In this document: piece by piece, positions 34,707 through 43,312 of the stretch
How the letters are laid out: each line of letters opens with the position of its first letter
Position numbering within the stretch: the first letter of the stretch is position 1
NCBI RefSeq assembly: GCF_020176715.1
Contig: NZ_JAIVMF010000014.1
Coordinates: forward strand, 1 to 64,000
Source of the DNA: Stappia stellulata
GTDB lineage: Bacteria; Pseudomonadota; Alphaproteobacteria; Rhizobiales; Stappiaceae
DNA length: 64,000 nt
Direction: 5' to 3'
Translations under genes and position numbers: made by a program
The notes under the pieces: model-generated
Told to the model about the DNA's origin: nothing
Seen by the model: only the letters and a program-made list of their open reading frames with translations
Database searches by the model: none

Positions 34707-35929
34707 GCCCGTTCGTTCACCGGACGCAGCAACGCCGCCGATCGCGCCCCGACCGTCAGCACCAGGAGCAACGCAAGGCCGAGCCCGGTGACGGATCCAA
34801 GCGACACCATGGCGGCGGGCTGGGCAAGCGCCACCGAGCCAAGCAGCGTCCGCAGGCCGACGTCGAGGGCAAGAAGGACCGCGCAGGCGAACGGCATTGC
34901 GAAATAACCGGTCAAGCCCCCGGAGGCGAAGGAACAGGCCAGCAACGCCAGAAGCGGCGCCAGAAAGGCGGCGATCGCCCTGGCGAAGCGTTCGCCGGCA
35001 ATCTGACGCGCGGCCGCCCCGGCCTCCGACCCGGCCGATCCCGGATCGAGCGCCTCGAAGAAGGTCCATTCCTGCGCCACCTCGCCGCGGGCGGCGTGGT
35101 GCAGGATGTTGGTCAGGCTGACGGGAACGGACACATTCTCCACCTTCATGCGCGGAAGCACGGGTACACTCTCCAGATCCGGCGTGCCGAGCGCGCGCAG
35201 GTTCGACCCGCGCCCGCTGCGCAAGACCCCGCCAGCGCGGTCTTCGGGCGCGACGCGCACGAAATCATAGGCGATCACCCGGCCAAGCCCCAGATTGTAG
35301 TTGCCCTTATCGTCGGGCCCCTCGAGGTTCCAGTTGCCGGCCTGGGTCACGCGCCAGGTGCCCTCCTCGCCCGGCTGATGCACGAACAGGCTCTCGTGCG
35401 GCGGCGAGACCGACGTGTCACTCAAGGCGGCGAATGTCTTTCCCCGGATCGTCTCGATCAGCGTGCCTTCGCTGGGCTCGGTGATGCGGCGAAACAGGAG
35501 ATCGCTCTTCAGGGTGAAGATGACGGTCCGGGTGGCGTTCTTCGCCAGCGGATTGACGAAACCGGACACGGCAAGACTTGCGCCGAAAGCGCAGACCCCG
35601 AGGACAAGCGCGACCTTGAGCGGCAGCGCCGAGGAGACGCCGGCTGCGGAGAGCGCAACCATCTCGCGCTCCTCGCGCGCCGCGACAAAGGCGAAATAGC
35701 CGCCGATGACGCAGGCAAGCGCCAGCGCGAAATCGAAGATCTCAGGAGACGAAAGCAAAAGGATGAACACGGCCGACAGCACGTCGCCGCCGTTGCCGAG
35801 CACCTGTTCCAGGATGCCGGTCAGCTCTTCCGCCAGAAACACCACCTCGATCGTCACCAGAACGATCAGCACCCTTGCGAGCACCCGCAAAAATAGCGAG
35901 CGGGTGGCGAGCGACCAGCCTCTCATCAC
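34703..35929 (-). CDS. lptF: YjgP/YjgQ-family permease (LptF-like)
   Basis: 408 residues. The N-terminus (LFLRVLARVLIVLVTIEVVFLAEELTGILEQV) and the block REEREMVALSAAGVSS, the coupling-helix region of LptF, identify the family. A periplasmic beta-domain spans about 145-290 and three segments follow. It pairs with the downstream LptG-like protein and needs an LptB-type ATPase that is not encoded nearby. It is divergent from pgpA with 196 bases between. Its location in the lipid island is the reason to question whether lipopolysaccharide is the cargo. Confidence 0.84.
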   Translation of the reverse strand: MMRGWSLATRSLFLRVLARVLIVLVTIEVVFLAEELTGILEQVLGNGGDVLSAVFILLLSSPEIFDFALALACVIGGYFAFVAAREEREMVALSAAGVSSALPLKVALVLGVCAFGASLAVSGFVNPLAKNATRTVIFTLKSDLLFRRITEPSEGTLIETIRGKTFAALSDTSVSPPHESLFVHQPGEEGTWRVTQAGNWNLEGPDDKGNYNLGLGRVIAYDFVRVAPEDRAGGVLRSGRGSNLRALGTPDLESVPVLPRMKVENVSVPVSLTNILHHAARGEVAQEWTFFEALDPGSAGSEAGAAARQIAGERFARAIAAFLAPLLALLACSFASGGLTGYFAMPFACAVLLALDVGLRTLLGSVALAQPAAMVSLGSVTGLGLALLLVLTVGARSAALLRPVNERA

Positions 35930-36125
35930 GCACCACCACGGGACCGGCGCGCTGCACGGCCGCCGGCGGTGTGGCGTTGATCGTCAGTGCGTCGCGGCAT
36001 CGCTCCCAATTCCGTTTCGTGCTAAAGCACCGGTCGAACCGGCATCCTCCTGGCAGGATCCATCACGGACCCGCTCCGCGAGAAAACAGACCCTGATTCC
36101 CTCGCGCCATCATAGGCCGCAGCCC

Positions 36126-36578
36126 ATGCGACGTCTTGCCCATATCCTTGCCCTGTCCTTCGGTGCCGGTCTGTCGCCGGTCTGGCCGGGAACCGTTGGC
36201 GCGGCCGTCGGACTTGTGTTTGCCGCCGCGCTCCTGCCGCTCGCGCCGGCGCTTCAGGCCGGACTGCTGGCCGCCTTGCTCCTGATCGGCATCTGGGCCT
36301 CCGCGATCGTTGCCGCCGACACCGGCGAGGACGATCCGCAGATCGTGGTGATCGACGAAAGCTTCGGCGCCGCGGCCGTCGTGCTCGCGCTTCCCGCCGA
36401 ACCGCTCTGGTGGATTGCCGGTTTCATCGCCTTCCGCGCCTTCGACATTCTCAAGCCCTGGCCGGTCAACTGGGTGCAGGACAGCGTTCCGGGTGGGACC
36501 GGCATCATGCTCGACGATGCCGCCGCCTCCGTCTTCGCTCTGGTCGTGCTGCTACCGCTTGTCTATCTGCTTCGCTAG
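36126..36578 (+). CDS. pgpA: Phosphatidylglycerophosphatase A family protein (PgpA-like)
   Basis: 150 residues with about four membrane segments. The PgpA motifs are present: SPVWPGTVGAAVG, DDPQIVVIDESFGAAAV and FRAFDILKPWP. PgpA removes the phosphate from phosphatidylglycerophosphate in the inner membrane; a homologue in inositol-lipid clusters of Bacteroides is thought to remove it from phosphatidylinositol phosphate. Its position opposite the myo-inositol-phosphate synthase operon makes the second role possible. The gene is on its own strand, with its stop eight bases from that of the convergent CdsA-like gene. A longer in-frame extension upstream is Ser/Arg-rich and not credible. Confidence 0.88.
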   Translation: MRRLAHILALSFGAGLSPVWPGTVGAAVGLVFAAALLPLAPALQAGLLAALLLIGIWASAIVAADTGEDDPQIVVIDESFGAAAVVLALPAEPLWWIAGFIAFRAFDILKPWPVNWVQDSVPGGTGIMLDDAAASVFALVVLLPLVYLLR

Positions 36579-36586
36579 GTCTCAGC

Positions 36587-37537
36587 TCACCCGGCAACCG
36601 CAGCCAGCAGAACAAGCGCCGGCCCGGCGATCAACCAGGCATCGGCGATATCGAGCGCGCCGCCCTGGCGCGGCAGCACCGCCGGATAGTCCTTGACACC
36701 CGAGGCGCGCTTCAGCCGCGACCCGGCAAGATCGCCGCCGACGGCGGCCACCGCGATGAGCGCGGCTGCAAGCAGGGAGGCGGCAAGGCTCCAGCCGAAC
36801 ACCAACGGCCCGACAAAGCCCGCCGTCAGCGCCATCATCGCCCCGCCAACCGCCAGACCCTCCACCGTCTTTTTCGGGCTCAGCACGGGAAAGGCCGGAC
36901 GGCGCCCGAAGAGCTTGCCGCCGAGCAGCGCGTAGCTGTCGTAGGTCTCGACCAGCAGGAAGGCGAGGAGCAGCAGCCCGGCGTTGGATGCATCCCCCGC
37001 CGCCGCCATGAACAGAACCAGCGGCACGGCCGGAAACACCAGCAGTTCCAGCGTGACGGCAAGCGGCTGACCGGCATGTGTCAGGAAAGACCGCCACAGG
37101 ATGGCAAGGCCCGCCAGCAGCGCCCCGGCACCGGCAACAACGGGAAAGGAAACCCGTGCGGCAAGCATGCCGGCAAGCGCCAGACCGCCACCGGCTGCCA
37201 GCGGAAGCAGCCACCTGAGCAAGAGGTCGCCCGGTCGCCCCCCGGCGGGAGCAAATCGCAGCAACGCCACCTGCGTCGCCTCATAGCCGACCCGGACCGC
37301 CAGCAGGACAAGCGCCAGATCGAGCAGGGCACCGCCGGCAACGAAGGGCAGAACCGCGACCGCGACGATCACCATCTCGGTTGCAAACACCGGCCAGATC
37401 GGCCGCGCCTTGCGCGAGGTCGCGGGCAGAACGCTTGCAAGGGCCAGCGCGAGACCGCCGAGCGCAAGCCCCGCGGCCACCGTTGCGGCAACGAGCATCA
37501 TCGGGACGGGGGTCAGGGAAAGCAGCGGCAAGGACAT
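36587..37537 (-). CDS. CdsA-like phosphatidate cytidylyltransferase family protein, divergent signature
   Basis: 316 residues with about eight membrane segments. The C-terminal block GGDLAGSRLKRASGVKD matches the CDS family, including SRLKR and KD. The following catalytic stretch, normally LPGHGGxxDRxDS, reads LPRQGGALDIADA, with His to Gln and Arg to Ile. CdsA makes CDP-diacylglycerol from CTP and phosphatidate. The changed residues may mean another acceptor lipid (for example a ceramide phosphate) or loss of activity. It abuts the stop of the ketosphinganine-reductase-like gene, so it is the last gene of that operon. Confidence 0.8.
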   Translation of the reverse strand: MSLPLLSLTPVPMMLVAATVAAGLALGGLALALASVLPATSRKARPIWPVFATEMVIVAVAVLPFVAGGALLDLALVLLAVRVGYEATQVALLRFAPAGGRPGDLLLRWLLPLAAGGGLALAGMLAARVSFPVVAGAGALLAGLAILWRSFLTHAGQPLAVTLELLVFPAVPLVLFMAAAGDASNAGLLLLAFLLVETYDSYALLGGKLFGRRPAFPVLSPKKTVEGLAVGGAMMALTAGFVGPLVFGWSLAASLLAAALIAVAAVGGDLAGSRLKRASGVKDYPAVLPRQGGALDIADAWLIAGPALVLLAAVAG

Positions 37538-38365
37538 TCAGCGATCGTGCTTTCTCGCGATCCGCGCCTGATAGACGCGCAGCAGCGGCGACAGGAGACT
37601 GTGCCCGTGGGCAAGCAGCCGCATCTGCGCGCCGGGTGTCACCAGAAAGCGGCGGCGGCGTGCGGCCGCGATGATCTGTGACGCGACCCTGTCCGCCGGC
37701 CACAGGCCGCCGCCGGCGGTGATGGCCTTGGTTGCCGCCGGTTTGGTGCGGCATTCCTCCGCCAGTTGCGGCGTGTCGGTATCGGGCGGATAGGCAAGCG
37801 TCACATGAATGCCCCGGGGCGCGAGTTCCACCCTGAGCACCTCGGCCAGCCCGCGCATGGCGAATTTCGACGGCGCATAGGCGCCATATCCGTAGATCCC
37901 GAAAAACGCCGCGCCGGAGGAGACGAAGACCATATGACCGCTTCCGGCTTCAGCCATCGCGGGAGCAACCGCATGCGCGACATGCAGGGCCCCGAGATAG
38001 TTGGTGCGCATCTGGTCGAGATGATCGTCAAGCGGCTGTTCCAGGAACCGGCCGGGACGGGCGATGCCGGCATTGAGCACGACCCAGGCCGGAGGCCCCA
38101 TTTGCGCGATCACGGTTTGGACGGCACCGGAGGCCGCCGCCACGTCGCCGACATCCGCCGGATAGCAGTTTACCGTCGCCTCAGGTACCGCGGCACCGAC
38201 GAGGCGCCGGGTTTCCTCCAGTCGCTCGATGCCCCGGGCGAGCAACGCCAGGTCAAAGCCGTCGCGTGCAAGCCTGAGCGCAAGGGCGCGACCGATGCCG
38301 CTGCTGCCGCCGGTGATCAGCGCCACCGGCCGGCGCGATTGGTGCGACGCGCCGGCAGCGCTCAT
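37538..38365 (-). CDS. SDR-family oxidoreductase, 3-ketodihydrosphingosine-reductase-like
   Basis: 275 residues from the ATG at 38365. NADP-binding GGSSGIG (19-25), catalytic Ser149/150, Tyr163 and Lys167 (YAPSKFAMRGLAEVLR) are all present. The block AYPPDTDTP (191-199), followed by ECRTKP, is a hallmark of eukaryotic ketosphinganine reductases (KDSR/TSC10), more specific than a generic SDR. It would reduce 3-ketosphinganine to sphinganine. It sits four bases after the inositol-phosphate synthase and shares the operon with a serine-palmitoyltransferase-like gene, which strengthens the assignment. Confidence 0.82.
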   Translation of the reverse strand: MSAAGASHQSRRPVALITGGSSGIGRALALRLARDGFDLALLARGIERLEETRRLVGAAVPEATVNCYPADVGDVAAASGAVQTVIAQMGPPAWVVLNAGIARPGRFLEQPLDDHLDQMRTNYLGALHVAHAVAPAMAEAGSGHMVFVSSGAAFFGIYGYGAYAPSKFAMRGLAEVLRVELAPRGIHVTLAYPPDTDTPQLAEECRTKPAATKAITAGGGLWPADRVASQIIAAARRRRFLVTPGAQMRLLAHGHSLLSPLLRVYQARIARKHDR

Positions 38366-38369
38366 CGGC

Positions 38370-39482
38370 TCACGCCTCCGTTTCACCCGCGAAGGCCAGC
38401 AAACGAGCATAGCCTTCCGCATCCTCGAACTGAACCGGCGGATGCTTGAACAGGAAGGCGCTGGCATCGTCCACCGGACCGGACAGCCCCTTGTCTCGGG
38501 CGATTGCCGCGCAGCGGATGGCGATCAGCGCCATGGCCGCTGCATTCGGCGAATCCTCGACCTCAAGGCGCATCTCCACATGGGTGCGCACGCCGCCGAA
38601 GAGCCGCCCTTCCAGCCGGACATAGGCGACCTTGCGGTCCTCCAGCCACGGCACGTAATCCGACGGGCCGATGCGGATCTCGTTGTCCGACAGCCGCGAA
38701 TTCATCGCCGTCTGCACGGCCTCGGTCTTGGATTCCCGCTTCATGGTGAGGCGGTCCATATCCATCATGTTGAGGAAGTCGGTGTTGCCGCCAACGTTCA
38801 ACTGATAGGTCTTGTCGATCTTAACGCCGCGCATGTCGGCAAGACGCGCCAGCGCGCGGTGGGTGATCGTGGCGCCGAACTGCGCCTTGAAATCGTCGCC
38901 GACGATGGGCACGCCCGCCTTGCGGAACCGCTCCGCCCAGGCGGGATCGGAGGCGATGAACACCGGGATACCGTTGACGAAGGCGCAGCCGGCCTCAAGC
39001 GCGCAGGCGGCATAAAACTCCGTCGCCTCGATGGAGCCGACCGGCAGGAAGTTGATCATCACCTCGGCACGGGCCTCGCGCAATGCGGCGACCACACCGG
39101 CCTTGTCGAGCGCGGGCTCCTGCGAGACCACGAAACTGCGGTCCGGCGCCTGGTTGCGCATGAAGGCGGACACGCCGTCGAGATCGGGACCGCGCATCAC
39201 AGGCGCGGTCATCGTCCCGAGGTCCTTGTGGAAGACCTCCGTGCAATTGGGCAGCGCGAGCGCCGCCTCGCCGACGGTCCGGCCGACCTTGCGCGCATCG
39301 ACGTCGAAGGCCGCGACAATTTCCACATCTTCCGGGCGATAGCCGCCAAGCGTGGGGAAAGCCACACCGATCGCCTCGTCACCCAGAGCGCGGCAATAGG
39401 CAATGCCCTGAACCAGGGAACTGGCGCAATTGCCTGCTCCAACGATCGCCGTACGGATCGGCCTGGCGGAAGAACCTGTCAT
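38370..39482 (-). CDS. ino1: myo-Inositol-1-phosphate synthase (INO1, actinobacterial type)
   Basis: 370 residues. The sequence follows mycobacterial Ino1 closely: AIVGAGNCASSLVQG (NAD loop), INFLPVGSIEATEFYA, FVNGIPVFIASDP, GDDFKAQFGATITHR, LNVGGNTDFLNM and KVAYVRLEGRLFGG. It converts glucose-6-phosphate to inositol-3-phosphate using bound NAD, the committed step for inositol lipids. Lipid use of inositol is uncommon in Alphaproteobacteria, where it more often feeds other solutes. The operon position between the DUF4833 and KDSR-like genes points to lipid use here. Confidence 0.95.
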   Translation of the reverse strand: MTGSSARPIRTAIVGAGNCASSLVQGIAYCRALGDEAIGVAFPTLGGYRPEDVEIVAAFDVDARKVGRTVGEAALALPNCTEVFHKDLGTMTAPVMRGPDLDGVSAFMRNQAPDRSFVVSQEPALDKAGVVAALREARAEVMINFLPVGSIEATEFYAACALEAGCAFVNGIPVFIASDPAWAERFRKAGVPIVGDDFKAQFGATITHRALARLADMRGVKIDKTYQLNVGGNTDFLNMMDMDRLTMKRESKTEAVQTAMNSRLSDNEIRIGPSDYVPWLEDRKVAYVRLEGRLFGGVRTHVEMRLEVEDSPNAAAMALIAIRCAAIARDKGLSGPVDDASAFLFKHPPVQFEDAEGYARLLAFAGETEA

Positions 39483-39619
39483 GATCTGCTTCTTTTCCCC
39501 TGCGCGTCGTCCGATGCGGCGACGGTCGCCGGCACCGGCAGGTCTTGTGTTCTGGCGCGCCGTTCCCTTGCGCGACCAGCCGAAATGCTGTGAACCGAGC
39601 TCCCTCGGCCGGTGCAGCG

Positions 39620-40267
39620 TTACTCTATCTGGATGCGTTCGACCAGCGCCTTGCCGGTGGCGAGATCGCGGCCCATCACCCGCACCTCGCGCACGCTCGG
39701 CATGAGCCCGTCCTCATTGACGTCGACATAGGCGTAGAGCGGCCGGAACGTCCGCTCGCCGGCGGTCGCGGTGACTTCCGCACGCCCCGGTTCCACCAGT
39801 TTCAGCGTCGCCATCCGCTCCGGGTAGGACACCACATAAAGCTTGAAGACGTTCGGATCGCCGGTCGCCTGGGCGCGGACGCCGAAGGCAAAATTGTCCT
39901 CCACCATCTTCAGCGCCTTGCGCTCCCCGGTGGTGTTGAACCGGCGCCAATAGGCAACCACGGGCTCGTCCGGATCAAGCGTCCCGTCGTCGCGGAAGTT
40001 CGCCACATAGACAATGGTGTTGGAGTTGGTCGAGCGCTGCAGGTAAAACAGCATGCCGGTCTCGTCAGGCACCGGAAAGTCGGGGCGCACGACCGGAACC
40101 TCCTCGACAAGCGTGACGCTGGACCCGGCAACGGCCTGTTCGGTTCCCGGACGGATGCGCGTGCCTTCCTGCGCCTGCGACAGCGACCCGACCACGAGAA
40201 CCCCGAACGCCAGCGCAAAGGCGCCAAGCCTTGCAACGGCGCGCCGACGCGTGACGACCCGTGTCAT
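39620..40267 (-). CDS. Exported DUF4833 family protein
   Basis: 215 residues from the ATG at 40267. A signal peptide (AVARLGAFALAFGVLVVGSLSQA before QEG) targets it to the periplasm. The core, MLFYLQRSTNSNTIVYVANF, then VAYWRRF and DNFAFGV, matches DUF4833, a small beta-rich family that I recall next to inositol-phosphate synthase and CDP-alcohol transferase genes in Bacteroidetes. Function is unknown. Placement between the SPT-like and inositol-synthase genes supports a link with the lipid pathway, perhaps in lipid handling or transport on the periplasmic side. Confidence 0.75.
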   Translation of the reverse strand: MTRVVTRRRAVARLGAFALAFGVLVVGSLSQAQEGTRIRPGTEQAVAGSSVTLVEEVPVVRPDFPVPDETGMLFYLQRSTNSNTIVYVANFRDDGTLDPDEPVVAYWRRFNTTGERKALKMVEDNFAFGVRAQATGDPNVFKLYVVSYPERMATLKLVEPGRAEVTATAGERTFRPLYAYVDVNEDGLMPSVREVRVMGRDLATGKALVERIQIE

Positions 40268-40332
40268 CGGCGTCGGTCTCCAGTCCTGTTCGCTCTCTGC
40301 CGGCATTGTCTGCTGTACCGCTGGACGGGCGA

Positions 40333-41571
40333 TCAGGCGCCCGCGATCGCCGGGCGCGGCTCCGCGTCGGCGCCGTCGAAGCTCGCCACGATCTCGGCGA
40401 TGAGCCCGATGGTCTTTTCCATCTGGTCCCGGGTGTGTTCGGCGGAAATGAAGAAGCGGATGCGGGGAAGATCTTTCGGCACGCCCACCTGGACGATCGG
40501 CGGCGCGTAGATCCCGGCGTCGAGCAGCGTCTGCGAGACGATCATCGTCTGCTCGGGCGTGGCGAAGAGGATCGGCACAACGCCACAGCCGATGGCATCG
40601 CCCGTGTTCAAGCCACAGTCGCGGGCGTGGTCGCGGAAGAACAGCGAATTCTCATGCAGCCGGGCAACCCGTTGCGGATTTGCCTTGAGGTGGGTCAGCG
40701 CGCCTTGCGCCGCACCAAGGGTCGCAGGCGACAGACCGACACTGTAGACGAAGCCCGGCAGACAGAACCGGAGCCAGTCGATGACGCTCTTATCCGCGCA
40801 GACGAAGCCGCCGGAGGACACGAAGGATTTCGACAAGGTGCCGACGCCGAGTTCGATCCGGCGCGGGTCTATCCCGAAATGCTCGCACAGGCCGCGACCG
40901 GTCTCGCCGAGCACGCCGTAGGAATGGGCTTCGTCGACCAGGAGCCAGGCGTCGTGCTTCTCCTTCATCTCGACAAGGCGGGGAAGATCGGGGATGTCGC
41001 CATCCATCGAGTAGAGACCCTCGACGACGACGAGCACGTTCCGGTACTCGCCGCGACACTCTTCGAGCTGGCGCTCAAGGTCGTCGAGATTGTTGTGATC
41101 GAAGGTCCGGTATTCGTAGCGCCCGTTCTTCGCTCCGACGAAAATCGAGTTGTGAGCAAGTTCGTCGATCAGCACCAGGTCGCGCGGCCCCATCAGGAAG
41201 TTGATGAGGGAGACATTGACCAGATAGCCGCTGACCAGCGTCATGACGTCGCCGACGCCTAGAAATTCCGCCAACTCCGTCTCGAAGGCGCGGTGGCCGC
41301 TGCGCTCGCCGCCGACAAGCCGCGACGCACCGACGCCGCTTCCCAGCCGGTGCAATTCGGCGCTCGACGTCTCGATGATATCGGGATGCTGGCTCAGGCC
41401 GAGATAGTCGTAATGCGCGAAACTGATGAAGGGGATACCGTTGCGTTCGCAGATTTCCCGTTGCCGGTCGACCGGCAGAAAATACGGATTGTGGCGCTCG
41501 ATGATCGCCTTTCCGGCCAAGCGGAAACGGCGCTCGGCAACCACGGAAAAACTTGGCCGCTCAGGCTTCAT
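40333..41571 (-). CDS. Serine-palmitoyltransferase-like aminotransferase (alpha-oxoamine synthase)
   Basis: 412 residues, PLP-dependent. The internal-aldimine Lys is K248 in LGVGTLSKSFVSSGG; DEAHSYG (D213, H216) and ELAHNS (H140, ring-stacking) are present. The family covers serine palmitoyltransferase, KBL, AONS and ALAS. I choose the first because a ketosphinganine-reductase-like gene is in the same operon and there are no biotin or threonine genes. It would condense serine (or alanine) with an acyl-CoA/ACP to 3-ketosphinganine. First gene of a five-gene operon (SPT, DUF4833, ino1, KDSR-like, CdsA-like). Confidence 0.83.
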   Translation of the reverse strand: MKPERPSFSVVAERRFRLAGKAIIERHNPYFLPVDRQREICERNGIPFISFAHYDYLGLSQHPDIIETSSAELHRLGSGVGASRLVGGERSGHRAFETELAEFLGVGDVMTLVSGYLVNVSLINFLMGPRDLVLIDELAHNSIFVGAKNGRYEYRTFDHNNLDDLERQLEECRGEYRNVLVVVEGLYSMDGDIPDLPRLVEMKEKHDAWLLVDEAHSYGVLGETGRGLCEHFGIDPRRIELGVGTLSKSFVSSGGFVCADKSVIDWLRFCLPGFVYSVGLSPATLGAAQGALTHLKANPQRVARLHENSLFFRDHARDCGLNTGDAIGCGVVPILFATPEQTMIVSQTLLDAGIYAPPIVQVGVPKDLPRIRFFISAEHTRDQMEKTIGLIAEIVASFDGADAEPRPAIAGA

Positions 41572-41597
41572 TCTCGTCTACCCCCAACACCCGATCA

Positions 41598-41626
41598 ACT
41601 GTCGAAAACAAGCCGGGCCTTGTCAA
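41598..41626 (-). promoter_or_regulatory. Candidate promoter of the sphingolipid-inositol operon
   Basis: On the minus strand TTGACA (41621-41626), 17 bases, then GACAGT (41598-41603). The -35 box is perfect and the -10 weak, common in Alphaproteobacteria. The predicted start is about 20 bases before the SPT-like ATG. Confidence 0.35.
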
Positions 41627-42151
41627 ATTTCTGTCTCGCAAATCGCCGACGCGTGATGCGCGGTCTTGCGGACCACAAGATGGTCGGGACCTCGACGGAC
41701 AGAACCAGCGAGGCGCTCGCGCAGAGCCAGCCGGTTCGCCAAAGCCCAAAACTGTGGCCGACCCGCCAAGGCTTTTTTTTGATGTTTATCAGGCGGATTT
41801 CGCTAAATAACCGAAAGCACCCGGCCTGTCGAGTAAGCCGACCAAGGGTTGGCCGCCTACCACGGACCGGCCGATTGCCGGCTTGCCCGAAACGCGCGGC
41901 ACGAATGCCGCCTGCCGGGGCCGGGGTCCGCGTCTCTCCCGACCGGTTCAAGAGATCCGCAACGTCAGAAACTGCGCTCAAACTCCCGGCATATCAGAAA
42001 TTATCACAAGGGTTTCCCTTGCCCGCGCCCGCACCTTCCGCGTGGCGGCGCCCCGGCCCGCGCCTGCCGGCGAAGGGGTCGCAGGAGCGGGAGACACGGA
42101 CAAGCGCGAGCCGCGCTCCCGCCGAAGACCCGCACGCGACCTCGCGGATCG
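41627..42151. other. Intergenic region between the phosphonate and sphingolipid operons
   Basis: About 525 bases. A patch at 41766-41815 is much more AT-rich than its surroundings and holds a run of eight T. No ORF in it resembles a known protein. Its AT-rich core could be a regulatory site controlling the downstream operon on the minus strand, or a protein-binding boundary. I see no convincing terminator hairpin for the phosphonate operon. Confidence 0.4.
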
Positions 42152-43312
42152 TCACGAGATCACTTTCTGTTTCATCTCTGACACAACCTCGCCCGCCGCC
42201 AGAAGGAACGCGTCGATGGTGACAGGATCGATCGCTCCGATGACGCCGACGCGAAACGTGCCGCGGCCGGTCATCTTGCCGGCATAGATCGCAAAGCCGC
42301 GCGCGCGCAGCGCCTCATAAAAGGCCGGGAAGGCAAACCAGCGTTCGTGCGGTTCGACGAAGGAGGCAATCACCGGCGCCTGGCGCGCCGGATCGAGCGC
42401 CGGGTAAAACCCGAGATCCGCCATTCCCGACAGGAGCGTGTCGAGATTGCGCGAATAGCGCGCCAGCCGCGCGGGCGGACCGCCCTCCGCCTCCAGTTCG
42501 GCGAGCGCCGCATCGAGCGCGGCAATCACATGCGTTGGCGGGGTGAACCGCCACTGCCCGCCGTTGGCGAGCGCCTCCGCCTGCGCCTGGAGATCGAGCA
42601 CCACGGACGGCGAGCGTCCCCGCGCCGCCTCCAGCAGATCCTTGCGGCACACCACGAAGCCGAGACCCGGAACGCCTTGCAGGCACTTGTTGGAGGATGC
42701 GGCCATTGCCGCCAGCTCCAGCCCGCTCATATCGACCGGCAACGCGCCGAAACCGCTCATGCTGTCGACCAGAAGCCAGCGCCCTTCGGCGCGCACACAG
42801 CTTGCGATTTCCTCCAGGGGATTGAGCAGGCCCGAGGTCGTCTCGCAATGGACCATCGCAACGAAACCGATTTTCGGATCCGCGCGAAGCCGGCGCGTAA
42901 TTTCGGCGGCGTCATGCACGTCGGTTTCCGCGACCTCATAGATCTCGACGGCGCGACCGCTCTTGCGACAGATGTCGGCCATGCGATGGCCGTAGGCACC
43001 GTTGACCAGCAGCAAAACCCGCTCTCCCGCGCCGACGAAGGTCGTCAGCATCGCCTCCACGGCGAATGTGCCACTGCCCTGCAAGGGAACGCAGACATGC
43101 GCCGCCTCCGTTCCGCCGGCAAGCGCGCGAATGCGCTCGAACACGGTATGGGACAGATCGACGAAGGCTGGATCCCGCGATCCCCAGTCGCGAAGCATGG
43201 CTTCCTTGACGCGGGCGCTCGTCGTCAGCGGTCCGGGCGTCAGCAGCACGGGCGTCTGCGCATCGTCGCTCGACCGGCTGGCGGCGGTCTTCGCGTATGT
43301 TGGGCTGCTCAT
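42152..43312 (-). CDS. phnW: 2-Aminoethylphosphonate:pyruvate transaminase (PhnW-like)
   Basis: 386 residues, fold-type I PLP enzyme. LLTPGPLTTSARVKEAML and RDPAFVDL are typical of PhnW, with LVDSMSGFGALPVD (D183) and the PLP Lys K209 in SSNKCLQGVPGLGFV. In degradation it removes the amino group of AEP; in a cluster with PEP mutase and phosphonopyruvate decarboxylase it runs the other way, turning phosphonoacetaldehyde into AEP. Its ATG overlaps the stop of the decarboxylase gene as ATGA, so the two are coupled. Absence of phosphonoacetaldehyde hydrolase supports synthesis. Confidence 0.9.
   Translation of the reverse strand: MSSPTYAKTAASRSSDDAQTPVLLTPGPLTTSARVKEAMLRDWGSRDPAFVDLSHTVFERIRALAGGTEAAHVCVPLQGSGTFAVEAMLTTFVGAGERVLLLVNGAYGHRMADICRKSGRAVEIYEVAETDVHDAAEITRRLRADPKIGFVAMVHCETTSGLLNPLEEIASCVRAEGRWLLVDSMSGFGALPVDMSGLELAAMAASSNKCLQGVPGLGFVVCRKDLLEAARGRSPSVVLDLQAQAEALANGGQWRFTPPTHVIAALDAALAELEAEGGPPARLARYSRNLDTLLSGMADLGFYPALDPARQAPVIASFVEPHERWFAFPAFYEALRARGFAIYAGKMTGRGTFRVGVIGAIDPVTIDAFLLAAGEVVSEMKQKVIS

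Noticed and set aside
34682-35896. Long frame antisense to the lptF-like gene
   Set aside because: Gln/Arg/Gly-rich, low complexity, no homology; the LptF-like frame on the other strand is clearly real.
40333-41571. SPT-like gene as biotin (AONS) or threonine (KBL) enzyme
   Set aside because: No bio or tdh genes nearby, while a KDSR-like gene is in the same operon. AONS/KBL remain formally possible, so confidence is not higher.
41766-41815. Eight-T run as a terminator
   Set aside because: No stable stem directly precedes it on the plus strand, and genes on both sides are transcribed on the minus strand, where it would be a run of A.
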